From Planctomycetaceae bacterium (GTDB lineage Bacteria; Planctomycetota; Planctomycetia; Pirellulales; Pirellulaceae), in assembly GCA_003455945.1 (NCBI GenBank), contig DMPQ01000266.1:5041-22186 (forward strand): a DNA stretch of 17,146 nt. Reading direction: 5' to 3'. The notes under the pieces are model-generated. The model was not told where the DNA came from. It made no database searches and worked only from the letters and a program-made list of their open reading frames with translations. A program made the translations under genes and the position numbers. Positions 6,933 through 14,478 of the stretch are shown one piece after another. Position 1 is the first letter of the stretch, and the number at the start of each line of letters is the position of its first letter.

Positions 6933-8516
6933 TCAACGGATCGAAGCATCGGGCAGTTCCGTTCCGATCCCCTCGTCGATCGGCATCCGGTCGGGCAAGG
7001 CGCCGAGTTGCCTCTGGAGCCGTTGCAGCTCGGCGTCGAGTTCGCCGACCAGGTCGGCCAGTTCGGGATCGTCGATCCGATTGCGTCGCTCTTCGGGATC
7101 GCTCGCGAGATCGAACAGGTCCCCCTTGTGTCGATCGGGACCGCTGTCGCCGTGCGGATAGCGGATCAGCTTCCATCGCTCCGTGCGGACTGCTCGAACG
7201 TTCGGCGTGTACGGGAACTGACGTTCGTAGTCGTAGGCATAGTAGAGACTCGTGCGCCACGCGGGATCGTCGTGGCCGAGAGCCAGACGATGCCACGAGC
7301 GACCGTGAATGCCGTCGATCGGGGCGACGCCGCAGATCTCGAGAATCGACGGCGCGAAGTCGACGGTCGACGTCATCCGCTCGACGACTCGGGGGCGAGG
7401 CGCCTCGGCGGAGCGGTCGTCGACGCGTTCGGTCGGCTCGGCGCTGCGGACTTGGGGGAGCCGCACGATCAACGGGATCCGCATGCTCGGCTCATGCGCC
7501 GTCCGCTTGTCGATCATCCCGTGCTCCCCTTCGAGCAGTCCGTTGTCCGAAGTGAAGATGATCAGCGTCCGCTCGAGCTGACCAGTCTGTTCGAGCGCGG
7601 CGACGAGTCGACCGACGCTGTCGTCGACCGACAGGATCGTTCCCCAATAGCTGCGCACCATCCGAGCGAACGCTTCGGCTCCTTCGGCACTCCGATCGGG
7701 CCATTCCTTGCGGAAGTCGAACAGCGGGCCGTAGATGCCGTGCCAAGTCGCCGTCCGATGGCGGTACCAGGCCGCATTGTCGTCCAGTTCGAAGGCGCTC
7801 GGCGGGTACGGGACGTTGACGTGATCGAAGGCATGTTCGTACTTCGGCTCGGGGACGTAGAAGCTGTGCGGCGCCTTGTGACCGACGATCATCGCCCACG
7901 GTCGGTCGCCGTCGGCCTGCTCCCTCACGAACGCCTCGGCCATGTCGGTGACGACGCTGGTGTAGTAGCCCGAGACGACTCGCCGCTCGCCGCCGTCGAA
8001 GCGGAACTCCGTATCGAAGTACTTCCCTTGACCACGATGCGTGACGAATCGATCGAAGCCTCCACGCACCTCGTCGTTGACTTCGCCCATGTGGTACTTG
8101 CCGAAGTAGGCGGTCCGATAGCCGGCTCGCTGCAGCGCCTTGGGCCAGGTATCGAGCGACTCGGGGTACTCGGTGAAGTTGTCGCGCACGCCGTGCGCAT
8201 GCGGATAAAGACCGGTCAGGATCGACGCTCGACTGGGAGAGCAGAGCGAGGTGGTGCAGAAGTGGTTCGCGAACCTCAGGCCTTCGCGGCCGAGACGATC
8301 CAGGTGCGGCGTCGCGACGACCGACTGCGGTTCCAGGCCGACCGTGTCCCAGCGCTGATCGTCCGTCAGGATGAACAGGACGTTCGGACGATCCTGAGCG
8401 GCGACACCGCACGCGAAGCAGGCCAGCGCCAAGTGAACGAGGGTCGCCGTCGATGACGAGCGTCGCAGGCTGACGAAGCGGGATCGGATCGAAACGGCGA
8501 TGGACGAACGAGCCAT
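6933..8516 (-). CDS. Secreted type I (formylglycine-dependent) sulfatase
   Basis: The product is a 527-residue arylsulfatase-superfamily enzyme that hydrolyses sulfate esters. A signal peptide with a long basic n-region ends near GVAA (37-40). RPNVLFILTDDQ supplies metal-binding D52 and D53. The sulfatase signature CSPSR (92-96) in SLCSPSRASILTG has the cysteine C92 that a formylglycine-generating enzyme would convert, and FTSDNG supplies further metal ligands D324 and N325. The NHFCTTSLCSPSRASILTGLY and LEGEHGMIDKR segments resemble the S1_11 / N-acetylglucosamine-6-sulfatase branch, but this is a tentative subfamily guess. The ATG at 8516 has a GAGGAG ribosome-binding site. The upstream neighbour is an exported alpha/beta hydrolase, suggesting joint action on a sulfated, esterified polymer. 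No formylglycine-generating enzyme is encoded in this window. Confidence 0.93.
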   Translation of the reverse strand: MARSSIAVSIRSRFVSLRRSSSTATLVHLALACFACGVAAQDRPNVLFILTDDQRWDTVGLEPQSVVATPHLDRLGREGLRFANHFCTTSLCSPSRASILTGLYPHAHGVRDNFTEYPESLDTWPKALQRAGYRTAYFGKYHMGEVNDEVRGGFDRFVTHRGQGKYFDTEFRFDGGERRVVSGYYTSVVTDMAEAFVREQADGDRPWAMIVGHKAPHSFYVPEPKYEHAFDHVNVPYPPSAFELDDNAAWYRHRTATWHGIYGPLFDFRKEWPDRSAEGAEAFARMVRSYWGTILSVDDSVGRLVAALEQTGQLERTLIIFTSDNGLLEGEHGMIDKRTAHEPSMRIPLIVRLPQVRSAEPTERVDDRSAEAPRPRVVERMTSTVDFAPSILEICGVAPIDGIHGRSWHRLALGHDDPAWRTSLYYAYDYERQFPYTPNVRAVRTERWKLIRYPHGDSGPDRHKGDLFDLASDPEERRNRIDDPELADLVGELDAELQRLQRQLGALPDRMPIDEGIGTELPDASIR

Positions 8517-8524
8517 GAGCGATT

Positions 8525-8530
8525 CTCCTC
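8525..8530 (-). promoter_or_regulatory. Ribosome-binding site of the sulfatase gene
   Basis: The minus strand reads GAGGAG eight bases before the ATG at 8516, supporting that start and the full-length signal peptide. Confidence 0.7.
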
Positions 8531-8662
8531 GGCGTCAGACAGGGGCTCGTCATCGTAACCGGATCGGACCGACCTTGCGGCCACCGGCGCGTGACGACGG
8601 CACCGCCGAACGTCCGGTTCGCGTCGTGTTCGACAACGCTGATCCGTCTCGCGCCCGCCGAA

Positions 8663-8681
8663 GTCCGCTCGCTCAGCGGAC
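8663..8681. repeat. Inverted repeat spanning the hydrolase stop codon
   Basis: A perfect 7-bp stem, GTCCGCT (8663-8669) and AGCGGAC (8675-8681), has a 5-nt loop. It overlaps the TGA of the alpha/beta hydrolase (8673-8675). It could protect or end the hydrolase transcript, but no T-run follows and the stem is short. Confidence 0.25.
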
Positions 8682-10169
8682 CGCATCGTCGAGGAACTCG
8701 AAGACCCTTTCGAGCGACACCTGCATCACTCCCAGATGTTCGGTCTGCTCGAACTCGATCCAGGTCACCGCAGCTCCGACTCGCTCGAGTCGATCGGCCA
8801 GAGCACGAGCCTGGCGCCGACCGAAGTCGCGATCGCCGGCCGCCACCAGAAAGCGGACGCCTCGCACGTCGGCGTTCGCCGGAATCGATCCTCCGCCGCC
8901 GACTGCCGCGACCGCTCGCACACGATCGGGATACGACCCGGTCTGGCGAATCGCCTGAGCCGCTCCCATCGAGTGGCCGACCAGCAGCACGCGACTTCGA
9001 TCGATCGGCTGAAACTTCTCGATCGCATCGAGCAGCCTCGGCAGATCGGCCGGCAGGCCGAGCACCGTCTGGCGCGGTGCGACGACCAGCCACCCGCGTT
9101 CGACGCCCATCTCCACCAGTCGCCCGGCGCCGTAGGCGTCGAAGAACATGTTCTCGCTCCCGCCGGCTCCGTGCAGCGCGATCAGCACCGGCAGGGCTCC
9201 TTCGGCCTGAGTCGGGGCGCGCAGACGAATCGTCTGACGCCGTCGATCGGCCGAGAGGTTCAGCCAGAGATCCGAGCCGCGACGCTCGCGATGGAGCGCG
9301 AGCGGACTGCCGCGATCGGCGATCAGTCGTTCCGCATCGGCCAACAGGCGATCGGCCGGATAGTCGGTCTCGAGGACGTCTCCGCCGGCAAGATCTTCGA
9401 GCAACCCCTGCAGCAGCCCGAGCGTCGCCGCGCCGGTCGCTCGCAACGCTTCCTCGGTCGATTCTTCCTGCTCTTCGTCTGACGCTCGCTCCTCCTTCGC
9501 CAGTTTGCGCAGCGCGGCGAGTCCGTTCGTCACCTCGGCCAGACGCCCGTCGCGATCGCGGCTGAACGAAAGACCGATCTCGGGAAAGGTCCAGGTCCGA
9601 TCGCCGATGATCAAGGTCGTCGTCAGGCGATGATCTCCCGCAGGAACATCGCGGACCGTCCAGTCGATCCCTTCGATCGCTGTGGCGACCGTCGCCTCGG
9701 TCCTCGCCAGAATCGATCGCGACGAGTCGTTCGCGGTGATCGAGAACCGGATCGTGCCGTCGAGCGGAAGTTCGTCGCCGGCGGCATAGAACGCTTCCAA
9801 GCGAGGATCGATCGTCGGCCGATCGACATCGAGCCAGCGTGAAGCGGTTCGAGTCGAGTAGCGGGCGACCGCTCGGGCGATCGCATCGTCGCTCCTTTCG
9901 GCCATCGCCAGCCAGGCGCGATCGAGCTGCCGCCCCGCCTCGTCGAGACGAAGGCCGAAGAACGAGGTGACCGCCTGTTCGAGCGCCGGCACTCCCGCCG
10001 CTCGAGCGTCCTCCGAGGCATCGAACCAGGCGAGTTCCTGTCGCCGCTCGCGGATCCCGAGTTCGTAGCGTGGGTCGTGCGATTGAGCCGAAAGGTCGCC
10101 AGGGCCGAATCCGAACAGGCTCGCGAGCAGGACGAGACCTGACGACAGGAAGCTTCGAGATCGATTCAT
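8673..10169 (-). CDS. Exported alpha/beta hydrolase (esterase-like) with a large unassigned N-terminal region
   Basis: The product has 498 residues. A signal peptide (MNRSRSFLSSGLVLLASLFGFGPGDLSAQ) predicts export. Roughly residues 310-498 are an alpha/beta-hydrolase fold: PVLIALHGAGGSENMFF is the oxyanion-hole strand and loop, GHSMGAA carries the nucleophile S400, VAAGDRDFG carries a candidate acid (D446 or D448), and TEHLGVM carries the candidate histidine H478. The pattern is close to Esterase_phd / feruloyl-esterase-like enzymes that cleave esters. The preceding ~280 residues match nothing I recognise. They begin with a helical part (RYELGIRERRQELAWFD), continue as a beta-rich segment (GTIRFSITANDSSRSI to TWTFPEIGLSF) and include an acidic stretch (KEERASDEEQEESTEE) that may be a coil. 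The start at 10169 rests on the signal peptide, as the ribosome-binding site is weak. It is the first gene of the minus-strand run, 156 bp ahead of the sulfatase. Confidence 0.82.
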   Translation of the reverse strand: MNRSRSFLSSGLVLLASLFGFGPGDLSAQSHDPRYELGIRERRQELAWFDASEDARAAGVPALEQAVTSFFGLRLDEAGRQLDRAWLAMAERSDDAIARAVARYSTRTASRWLDVDRPTIDPRLEAFYAAGDELPLDGTIRFSITANDSSRSILARTEATVATAIEGIDWTVRDVPAGDHRLTTTLIIGDRTWTFPEIGLSFSRDRDGRLAEVTNGLAALRKLAKEERASDEEQEESTEEALRATGAATLGLLQGLLEDLAGGDVLETDYPADRLLADAERLIADRGSPLALHRERRGSDLWLNLSADRRRQTIRLRAPTQAEGALPVLIALHGAGGSENMFFDAYGAGRLVEMGVERGWLVVAPRQTVLGLPADLPRLLDAIEKFQPIDRSRVLLVGHSMGAAQAIRQTGSYPDRVRAVAAVGGGGSIPANADVRGVRFLVAAGDRDFGRRQARALADRLERVGAAVTWIEFEQTEHLGVMQVSLERVFEFLDDAVR

Positions 10170-10598
10170 CGCGGACTCGCGTCGAGATCAAGCGGACGAA
10201 GGTTCGCCCGAGGGGGATCGACTCTGCCCTCATCTTGCCGGTCCTCGATCGCTCGACAAGCGTCCGATCGCCGCGGCCGGAGCGGATCGGCGAAATTCAT
10301 GCGACGAACGAGCGTCCGACGGCGACACGAGTATCATCGGACTCGGGTGGAACGGTCGTTCGAGGCGCCGGAGGCGATCCGAGGCTCGTTCACCGCGATG
10401 ACGCTCGCTTCGACGTCCCTCCGTTCATCGCACTCCGTTCAGCGCACTCCGTTCGTCCCTCCCCTTCGACACTCGCCTACCTCGATCTCGATCGAACACC
10501 GTACGAGATCGAACGCTGTTCCCACCGGAAGTTCGCGTGGCATGCCTTCCCGCCCTGCTCTCCCCTCCTGCTCCTCTCGACAGCGAGACCCCTTCGTG
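10170..10598. other. Divergent promoter region between the hydrolase run and the second PVC heme gene
   Basis: This 429-bp stretch lies between divergent start codons at 10169 (minus) and 10599 (plus), so it should contain control sequences for both transcripts. A frame runs through it in phase with the plus-strand gene from 10299, but the added ~100 residues are arginine- and serine-rich and lie before an obvious signal peptide, so I treat it as non-coding. The only clear structure is the short tandem repeat at 10421-10462. No promoter boxes were identified with confidence. Confidence 0.5.
10421..10462. repeat. 14-bp tandem direct repeat, two full copies and one degenerate
   Basis: CCGTTCATCGCACT (10421-10434) is followed at once by CCGTTCAGCGCACT (10435-10448), identical at 13 of 14 positions. 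A third unit beginning CCGTTCGTC follows (10449-10462) but diverges after the first six bases. It lies in the divergent control region and could be a binding site for a multimeric regulator, or a chance duplication. Confidence 0.55.
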
Positions 10599-13500
10599 AT
10601 GATTGCTGATCGTTCCGCTTTCGTTCGGACGTCGCTCGTGGGACTGCTGCTGGCTTTCGGAGGCGGTCTGCCGTCGATCGCCACGGCGCAGCGCTGCACC
10701 GAGCCCGGGTTTCGAGTCGAACTGATCGCGGCTCATCCCGAGATCGAGCATCCGTCGGTCGTGACGTGCGACGAGCACGGCAACCTGTTCGTCGGCGAGG
10801 ATCCGATGGACATGCGAGGCCCGACGACGGAGGAGTTCGATCGGGTCCTGAAGCTCGAGTTCGCTCCGGACGGTTCGATCGCCAAGAAGACCGTCTTCTG
10901 CGATCGCCTGAGCGCGGTCTTCGGACTGATCTGGCATGACGATGCGCTCTATGTCATGCACGCACCGCACTACACGCGGTTTCGCGACCGGGATGGCGAC
11001 GGCGTCGCCGACGAGCGGACCGAGCTGGCGGACGGCTTCGGTCCTCCTGCCGGTGTCTTCGGCTTCAACGATCACATCGTGACCGGCATCCGTCGCGGTC
11101 TCGACAGCCGTGTCTACGTCTCGATCGGCGACAAGGGAGTTCCGTCCGCGGTCGGCGCCGACGGCAGTCGCGTGACGCTCGAAGGGGGCGGCGTGCTCCG
11201 CATGACGATCGACGGTCGCGAGCTGGAGGTCTTCTCGAGCGGAACTCGCAACCATCTGGATGTCGCGATGGACTCGCTCGATCGGATCTTCACGTACGAC
11301 AACACCGATGACGGTCTCGGCTGGTGGACCCGATTCACGCATCACGTGCCGACCGGCCATTACGGCTATCCGTTCGACTACCTGAACCGTCCCGAACGAC
11401 ATCTGCCGCGGATCTCGGAGCATGGCGGAGGCTCGCCGGTCGGAGCGGCCTGTTATCGCGGAGCGATCTGGCCCGAGCGCTATCGGGATGCCGCGTTCTG
11501 CTGCGAGTGGGGCAAAGGAAAGGTGCAACTCTTCCGCACGACGCCGGCGGGAGCGACGTTCACGGCCGAGATGACCGACTTCCTGGTCCCCGAACCGAAC
11601 AGCGACTTTCGCCCGCAGGACTGCTGCTTCAGTCGCGACGGTCGGCATCTGTATGTCGCCGACTGGAACTTCGGCGGTTGGGTGCAGGACAAGCCGGTCG
11701 GTCGACTGTATCGGATCACGTATGTCGGCGAGGACGCCGCAGCCGCGACCCTCGATCCGGCGGCGCTCGCGACCGCGTCGCTCGAGCAGGCGGCCGAGGC
11801 ACTGGCCGATCCGAACTACGACGTGCGCCGTGCCGCTCAGGATCGACTGGCAACGGATTCCGCCGCGCTGCCGTTGCTGCTGGCGCGACTGAGGAACGAT
11901 TCCGAAGAAGGCGTGTCGGATCACGCTGCGGTCCATGCTCTCTGGAGCGCCGCGTCGTTGTGCGAGTCGCCGACGAGCGACGAGTCGATCGGCGCCGAGG
12001 CGCTTGCCGTGGTGGTCGAGGGGACCGTGCACCGGTCCGCCGCCGTCCGGGCTCAGGCGGCGCGCGCTCTCGGCTCGCTGGCCGCTCGCCGTGTTCCGGA
12101 GGTCGTGACGGTGACCGAGCGGGAATACCGTGACCGCGGCGATGCCTCGCGTCCCACCGCGGTCGTGAGGATGCATCCGGTCATTCTCGGTGCGCTGCGA
12201 CTGATGACGTCCGATGACGACCCCGAAGTCCGTCTGCAGGCGGTCGTCGCGATCGGACGGATGGCCGATCCGATCGGAATGGCCGAACTCATCTCGGCGT
12301 GCGACGACTTCGATCCGACGGTGCGTTTCACGGTTCGTCAGGCGATCCGCTCGATCGACGACTGGGGACGAACGCTGCCGGCGGTTCGCAGTGCGGCTCC
12401 CGAAATCGCACGCGAACTGCTTGCCGCGGCGACCGGAACGTACGATGCCGGAGCGGTCGCGGTCTTGGCCACTCTGGCCGAACGGCCGGGGGACGACTCG
12501 CTGCGCGCCGAAGCGATCCGTGCGATCGCCGAGACGGCTCGTCGCGCCGATCGATACGAGCAGGGTTGGTGGGGGACTCGTCCTGCGGCCGGACCACCGG
12601 CTCGACGACCGCAGCACGATTGGGAGGGAACGCCGGTCGCGCTCGGAGCGATCCGGAACGCGTTGGTCGATCCGGCGATCGAGGTTCGCGCGGCGGCGAT
12701 CGGTACGCTTCGCGAACTCGACGATCCCGAATCGCTGGCGCAGGTCCGTCGATCCCTCGAGGACGCCGCGCCTGAGATTCGACTGGCGGCGATCGACGTA
12801 GTCGCGCTGCGGAAGGACATCGACGCGATCGATCCGCTCGGCGCGATCGTCGAATCTTCGACCGCGTCGGACGTCGAGCGCCGGCGAGCCATCGATGCGC
12901 TGCGAGCCGTCGGCGACGAGCGGGCGGCGCGACGTCTGACCGGGATTCTCGGACGCGAAACGGCGGCTCCCGAGGCGCTTGTCGCGGCACTCGGCGCCGT
13001 GGGCGAGATGCGTCACGTTCCGGCTCGATCGGTCGTCGCGCGACGCACGCATCATGAAGCGGCCGAAGTCCGCGCGGCGGCACTCGTCGCACTCGCTCGC
13101 ATCGACGGACTCGACGCCTCGGAGCGATTGGTCGGCGCACTGCAGGACGAGCGCCCCGAGGTACGGAACGCGGCTCTCGACTCGCTCGGCGAGATCCGAG
13201 CGATCGACGCGGTCCCGGCGATGATCTCGGCCTTTGCCGAGATCTCGACTCGCACCGCAGCCGGACGCGCTCTGGCTCGGATCGCCGACCACCGAGCGAT
13301 CGACGTCTATCTGCAGATGCTGGTCGATCGGAGTCCCGAGTTGCGGCAGGACACGGCAACCGCGCTGGCGGGGCTGAAGGACTCGATCGTCGACGATCTG
13401 CGCCGTCGCTCGGACGACGGCGCGTTGACGTCGGCGATGCGAGTCGAACTGTCGGCGCTCTTTGCGCGTCCCGAACCGATTCGACGTTGGATGATTCTCG

Positions 13501-14435
13501 GCGCCTGGAGTCAGGAACTCGGCGTTCCCGAAATCGACCCGAACGCCCCCCTCGACTTCGACGCGCCGGTGCGGATCGGCGATCGCGAGTTCCGGTGGCG
13601 CGAGATCGCGACCGATCATCCGCTCGGTCGCTTCTCGCCGGCCCAGACGTTCGACGAGACGTCGAACGTCTGGGCGCTGGCGGTGGCGATTATCGATCGG
13701 CAGCAAGCCGGCAAGGTCCGCTGGCAACTCGGCAGCGACGATCAGGCGGTCGTCTCGATCAACGGTCGTGTCGTGTACGAGTTTCTGGGAGATCGCGGCT
13801 GGGGAGCCGATCAGGGGAGCGGCGAAGCGGAGCTGATCGAAGGACGCAACGTCATTCTCTTTCGGACCGGCAACAGTTCGGGGCCGTGGGAGTTCGGGAT
13901 GGCGATCGGCGGAACCGATCCGCAGTTCGCCTTTCTCGAAGTCGACCCGTCGTCGATCGTCGGTCTCGCCGCGTACCGAGAGCGCGGGCTGACCGGCGAC
14001 GGGGATGTCTCGCGCGGGGCGGAACTCTTCTTCGCTGCCGAGGGGATCGGATGCGCGAAGTGTCACGCGGTCGGCAAGCAAGGGAGTGCCGACATCGGTC
14101 CCAATCTGCTCGGAGTCGGCGCGAAGTACCCGCGCGACGAACTGATCCGCTCGATCCTGGAACCGTCGAATCGGATCTTCTCGGGCTACGAGATGACCGT
14201 CGTCGAAACCGACTCGGGCGAAACGATCCAAGGGGTGGTCCGCAGCGAGACGGCCGAATCGCTGGTGATCGGCGACGCCAAGGGGGAACTGATCACGATT
14301 CCGATCGAGTCGATCGTCGCACGCGAGCGAAGCGAGCAAAGCGCGATGCCGAGCGGCCTCGAAAAGGGAATGACGCCCGACGACTTCGCCGACCTGATCG
14401 CGTATCTCGAGAGTCTGAAGCAGGACGCTCCGTGA
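10599..14435 (+). CDS. Secreted PVC-type heme-binding protein: beta-propeller, long HEAT-repeat array, beta-sandwich, cytochrome c
   Basis: The product has 1278 residues. A signal peptide (residues 1-30, ending SIATA) leads to a sugar-dehydrogenase-like beta-propeller (about 33-375) with HPSVVTCDEHGNLFVGED, DRDGDGVADERTELADGFG and RDGRHLYVADWNFGGW. About residues 390-955 hold HEAT repeats, with evenly recurring units such as PEVRLQAVVAIGRM, EVRAAAIGTLREL, EIRLAAIDVVALR, EVRAAALVALARI and EVRNAALDSLGEI. A beta-rich domain of unknown type follows (about 967-1115), then a cytochrome c module with CAKCH (1152-1156), IGPNLLGVG and a candidate methionine ligand in SAMPSGLEKGM. The likely role is extracytoplasmic oxidation coupled to heme electron transfer; the substrate is unknown. 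The ATG at 10599 (or the GTG directly before it) was chosen because the signal peptide starts there; no clear ribosome-binding site precedes it. It converges tightly on the WD40 gene. Confidence 0.85.
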   Translation: MIADRSAFVRTSLVGLLLAFGGGLPSIATAQRCTEPGFRVELIAAHPEIEHPSVVTCDEHGNLFVGEDPMDMRGPTTEEFDRVLKLEFAPDGSIAKKTVFCDRLSAVFGLIWHDDALYVMHAPHYTRFRDRDGDGVADERTELADGFGPPAGVFGFNDHIVTGIRRGLDSRVYVSIGDKGVPSAVGADGSRVTLEGGGVLRMTIDGRELEVFSSGTRNHLDVAMDSLDRIFTYDNTDDGLGWWTRFTHHVPTGHYGYPFDYLNRPERHLPRISEHGGGSPVGAACYRGAIWPERYRDAAFCCEWGKGKVQLFRTTPAGATFTAEMTDFLVPEPNSDFRPQDCCFSRDGRHLYVADWNFGGWVQDKPVGRLYRITYVGEDAAAATLDPAALATASLEQAAEALADPNYDVRRAAQDRLATDSAALPLLLARLRNDSEEGVSDHAAVHALWSAASLCESPTSDESIGAEALAVVVEGTVHRSAAVRAQAARALGSLAARRVPEVVTVTEREYRDRGDASRPTAVVRMHPVILGALRLMTSDDDPEVRLQAVVAIGRMADPIGMAELISACDDFDPTVRFTVRQAIRSIDDWGRTLPAVRSAAPEIARELLAAATGTYDAGAVAVLATLAERPGDDSLRAEAIRAIAETARRADRYEQGWWGTRPAAGPPARRPQHDWEGTPVALGAIRNALVDPAIEVRAAAIGTLRELDDPESLAQVRRSLEDAAPEIRLAAIDVVALRKDIDAIDPLGAIVESSTASDVERRRAIDALRAVGDERAARRLTGILGRETAAPEALVAALGAVGEMRHVPARSVVARRTHHEAAEVRAAALVALARIDGLDASERLVGALQDERPEVRNAALDSLGEIRAIDAVPAMISAFAEISTRTAAGRALARIADHRAIDVYLQMLVDRSPELRQDTATALAGLKDSIVDDLRRRSDDGALTSAMRVELSALFARPEPIRRWMILGAWSQELGVPEIDPNAPLDFDAPVRIGDREFRWREIATDHPLGRFSPAQTFDETSNVWALAVAIIDRQQAGKVRWQLGSDDQAVVSINGRVVYEFLGDRGWGADQGSGEAELIEGRNVILFRTGNSSGPWEFGMAIGGTDPQFAFLEVDPSSIVGLAAYRERGLTGDGDVSRGAELFFAAEGIGCAKCHAVGKQGSADIGPNLLGVGAKYPRDELIRSILEPSNRIFSGYEMTVVETDSGETIQGVVRSETAESLVIGDAKGELITIPIESIVARERSEQSAMPSGLEKGMTPDDFADLIAYLESLKQDAP

Positions 14436-14477
14436 CCGATCGAGGCACCGAGAGGATCATCTCACCGCTCGATCGGT
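14435..14477. terminator. 10-bp inverted repeat filling the 43-bp convergent gap
   Basis: ACCGATCGAG (14435-14444) and CTCGATCGGT (14468-14477) are perfect reverse complements. Between them is a smaller hairpin, GAGA (14450-14453) with TCTC (14460-14463). The left arm starts on the last base of the plus-strand stop (14433-14435), and the right arm ends one base before the minus-strand stop (14479-14481). On the plus strand the right arm runs into TTT. A shared bidirectional terminator is the natural reading. Confidence 0.55.
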
Positions 14478-14478
14478 T

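Noticed and set aside
6051..8456. An 801-codon plus-strand frame opposite the permease and sulfatase
   Set aside because: It runs across two genes with diagnostic sulfatase and membrane motifs on the other strand and shows no family features itself.
7492..10233. A 913-codon minus-strand frame overlapping both the sulfatase and the hydrolase
   Set aside because: It is an off-frame shadow; the in-frame products carry the catalytic motifs and signal peptides.
10299..10598. N-terminal extension of the second PVC heme gene
   Set aside because: It would place 100 Arg/Ser-rich residues before a clear signal peptide, which would block export.
10425..14339. A 1304-codon open frame on the minus strand opposite the second PVC heme gene
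   Set aside because: Its translation is arginine- and aspartate-rich with no recognisable motif, while the plus strand encodes clear propeller, HEAT and heme motifs. Long antisense frames are a by-product of GC-rich codon use.
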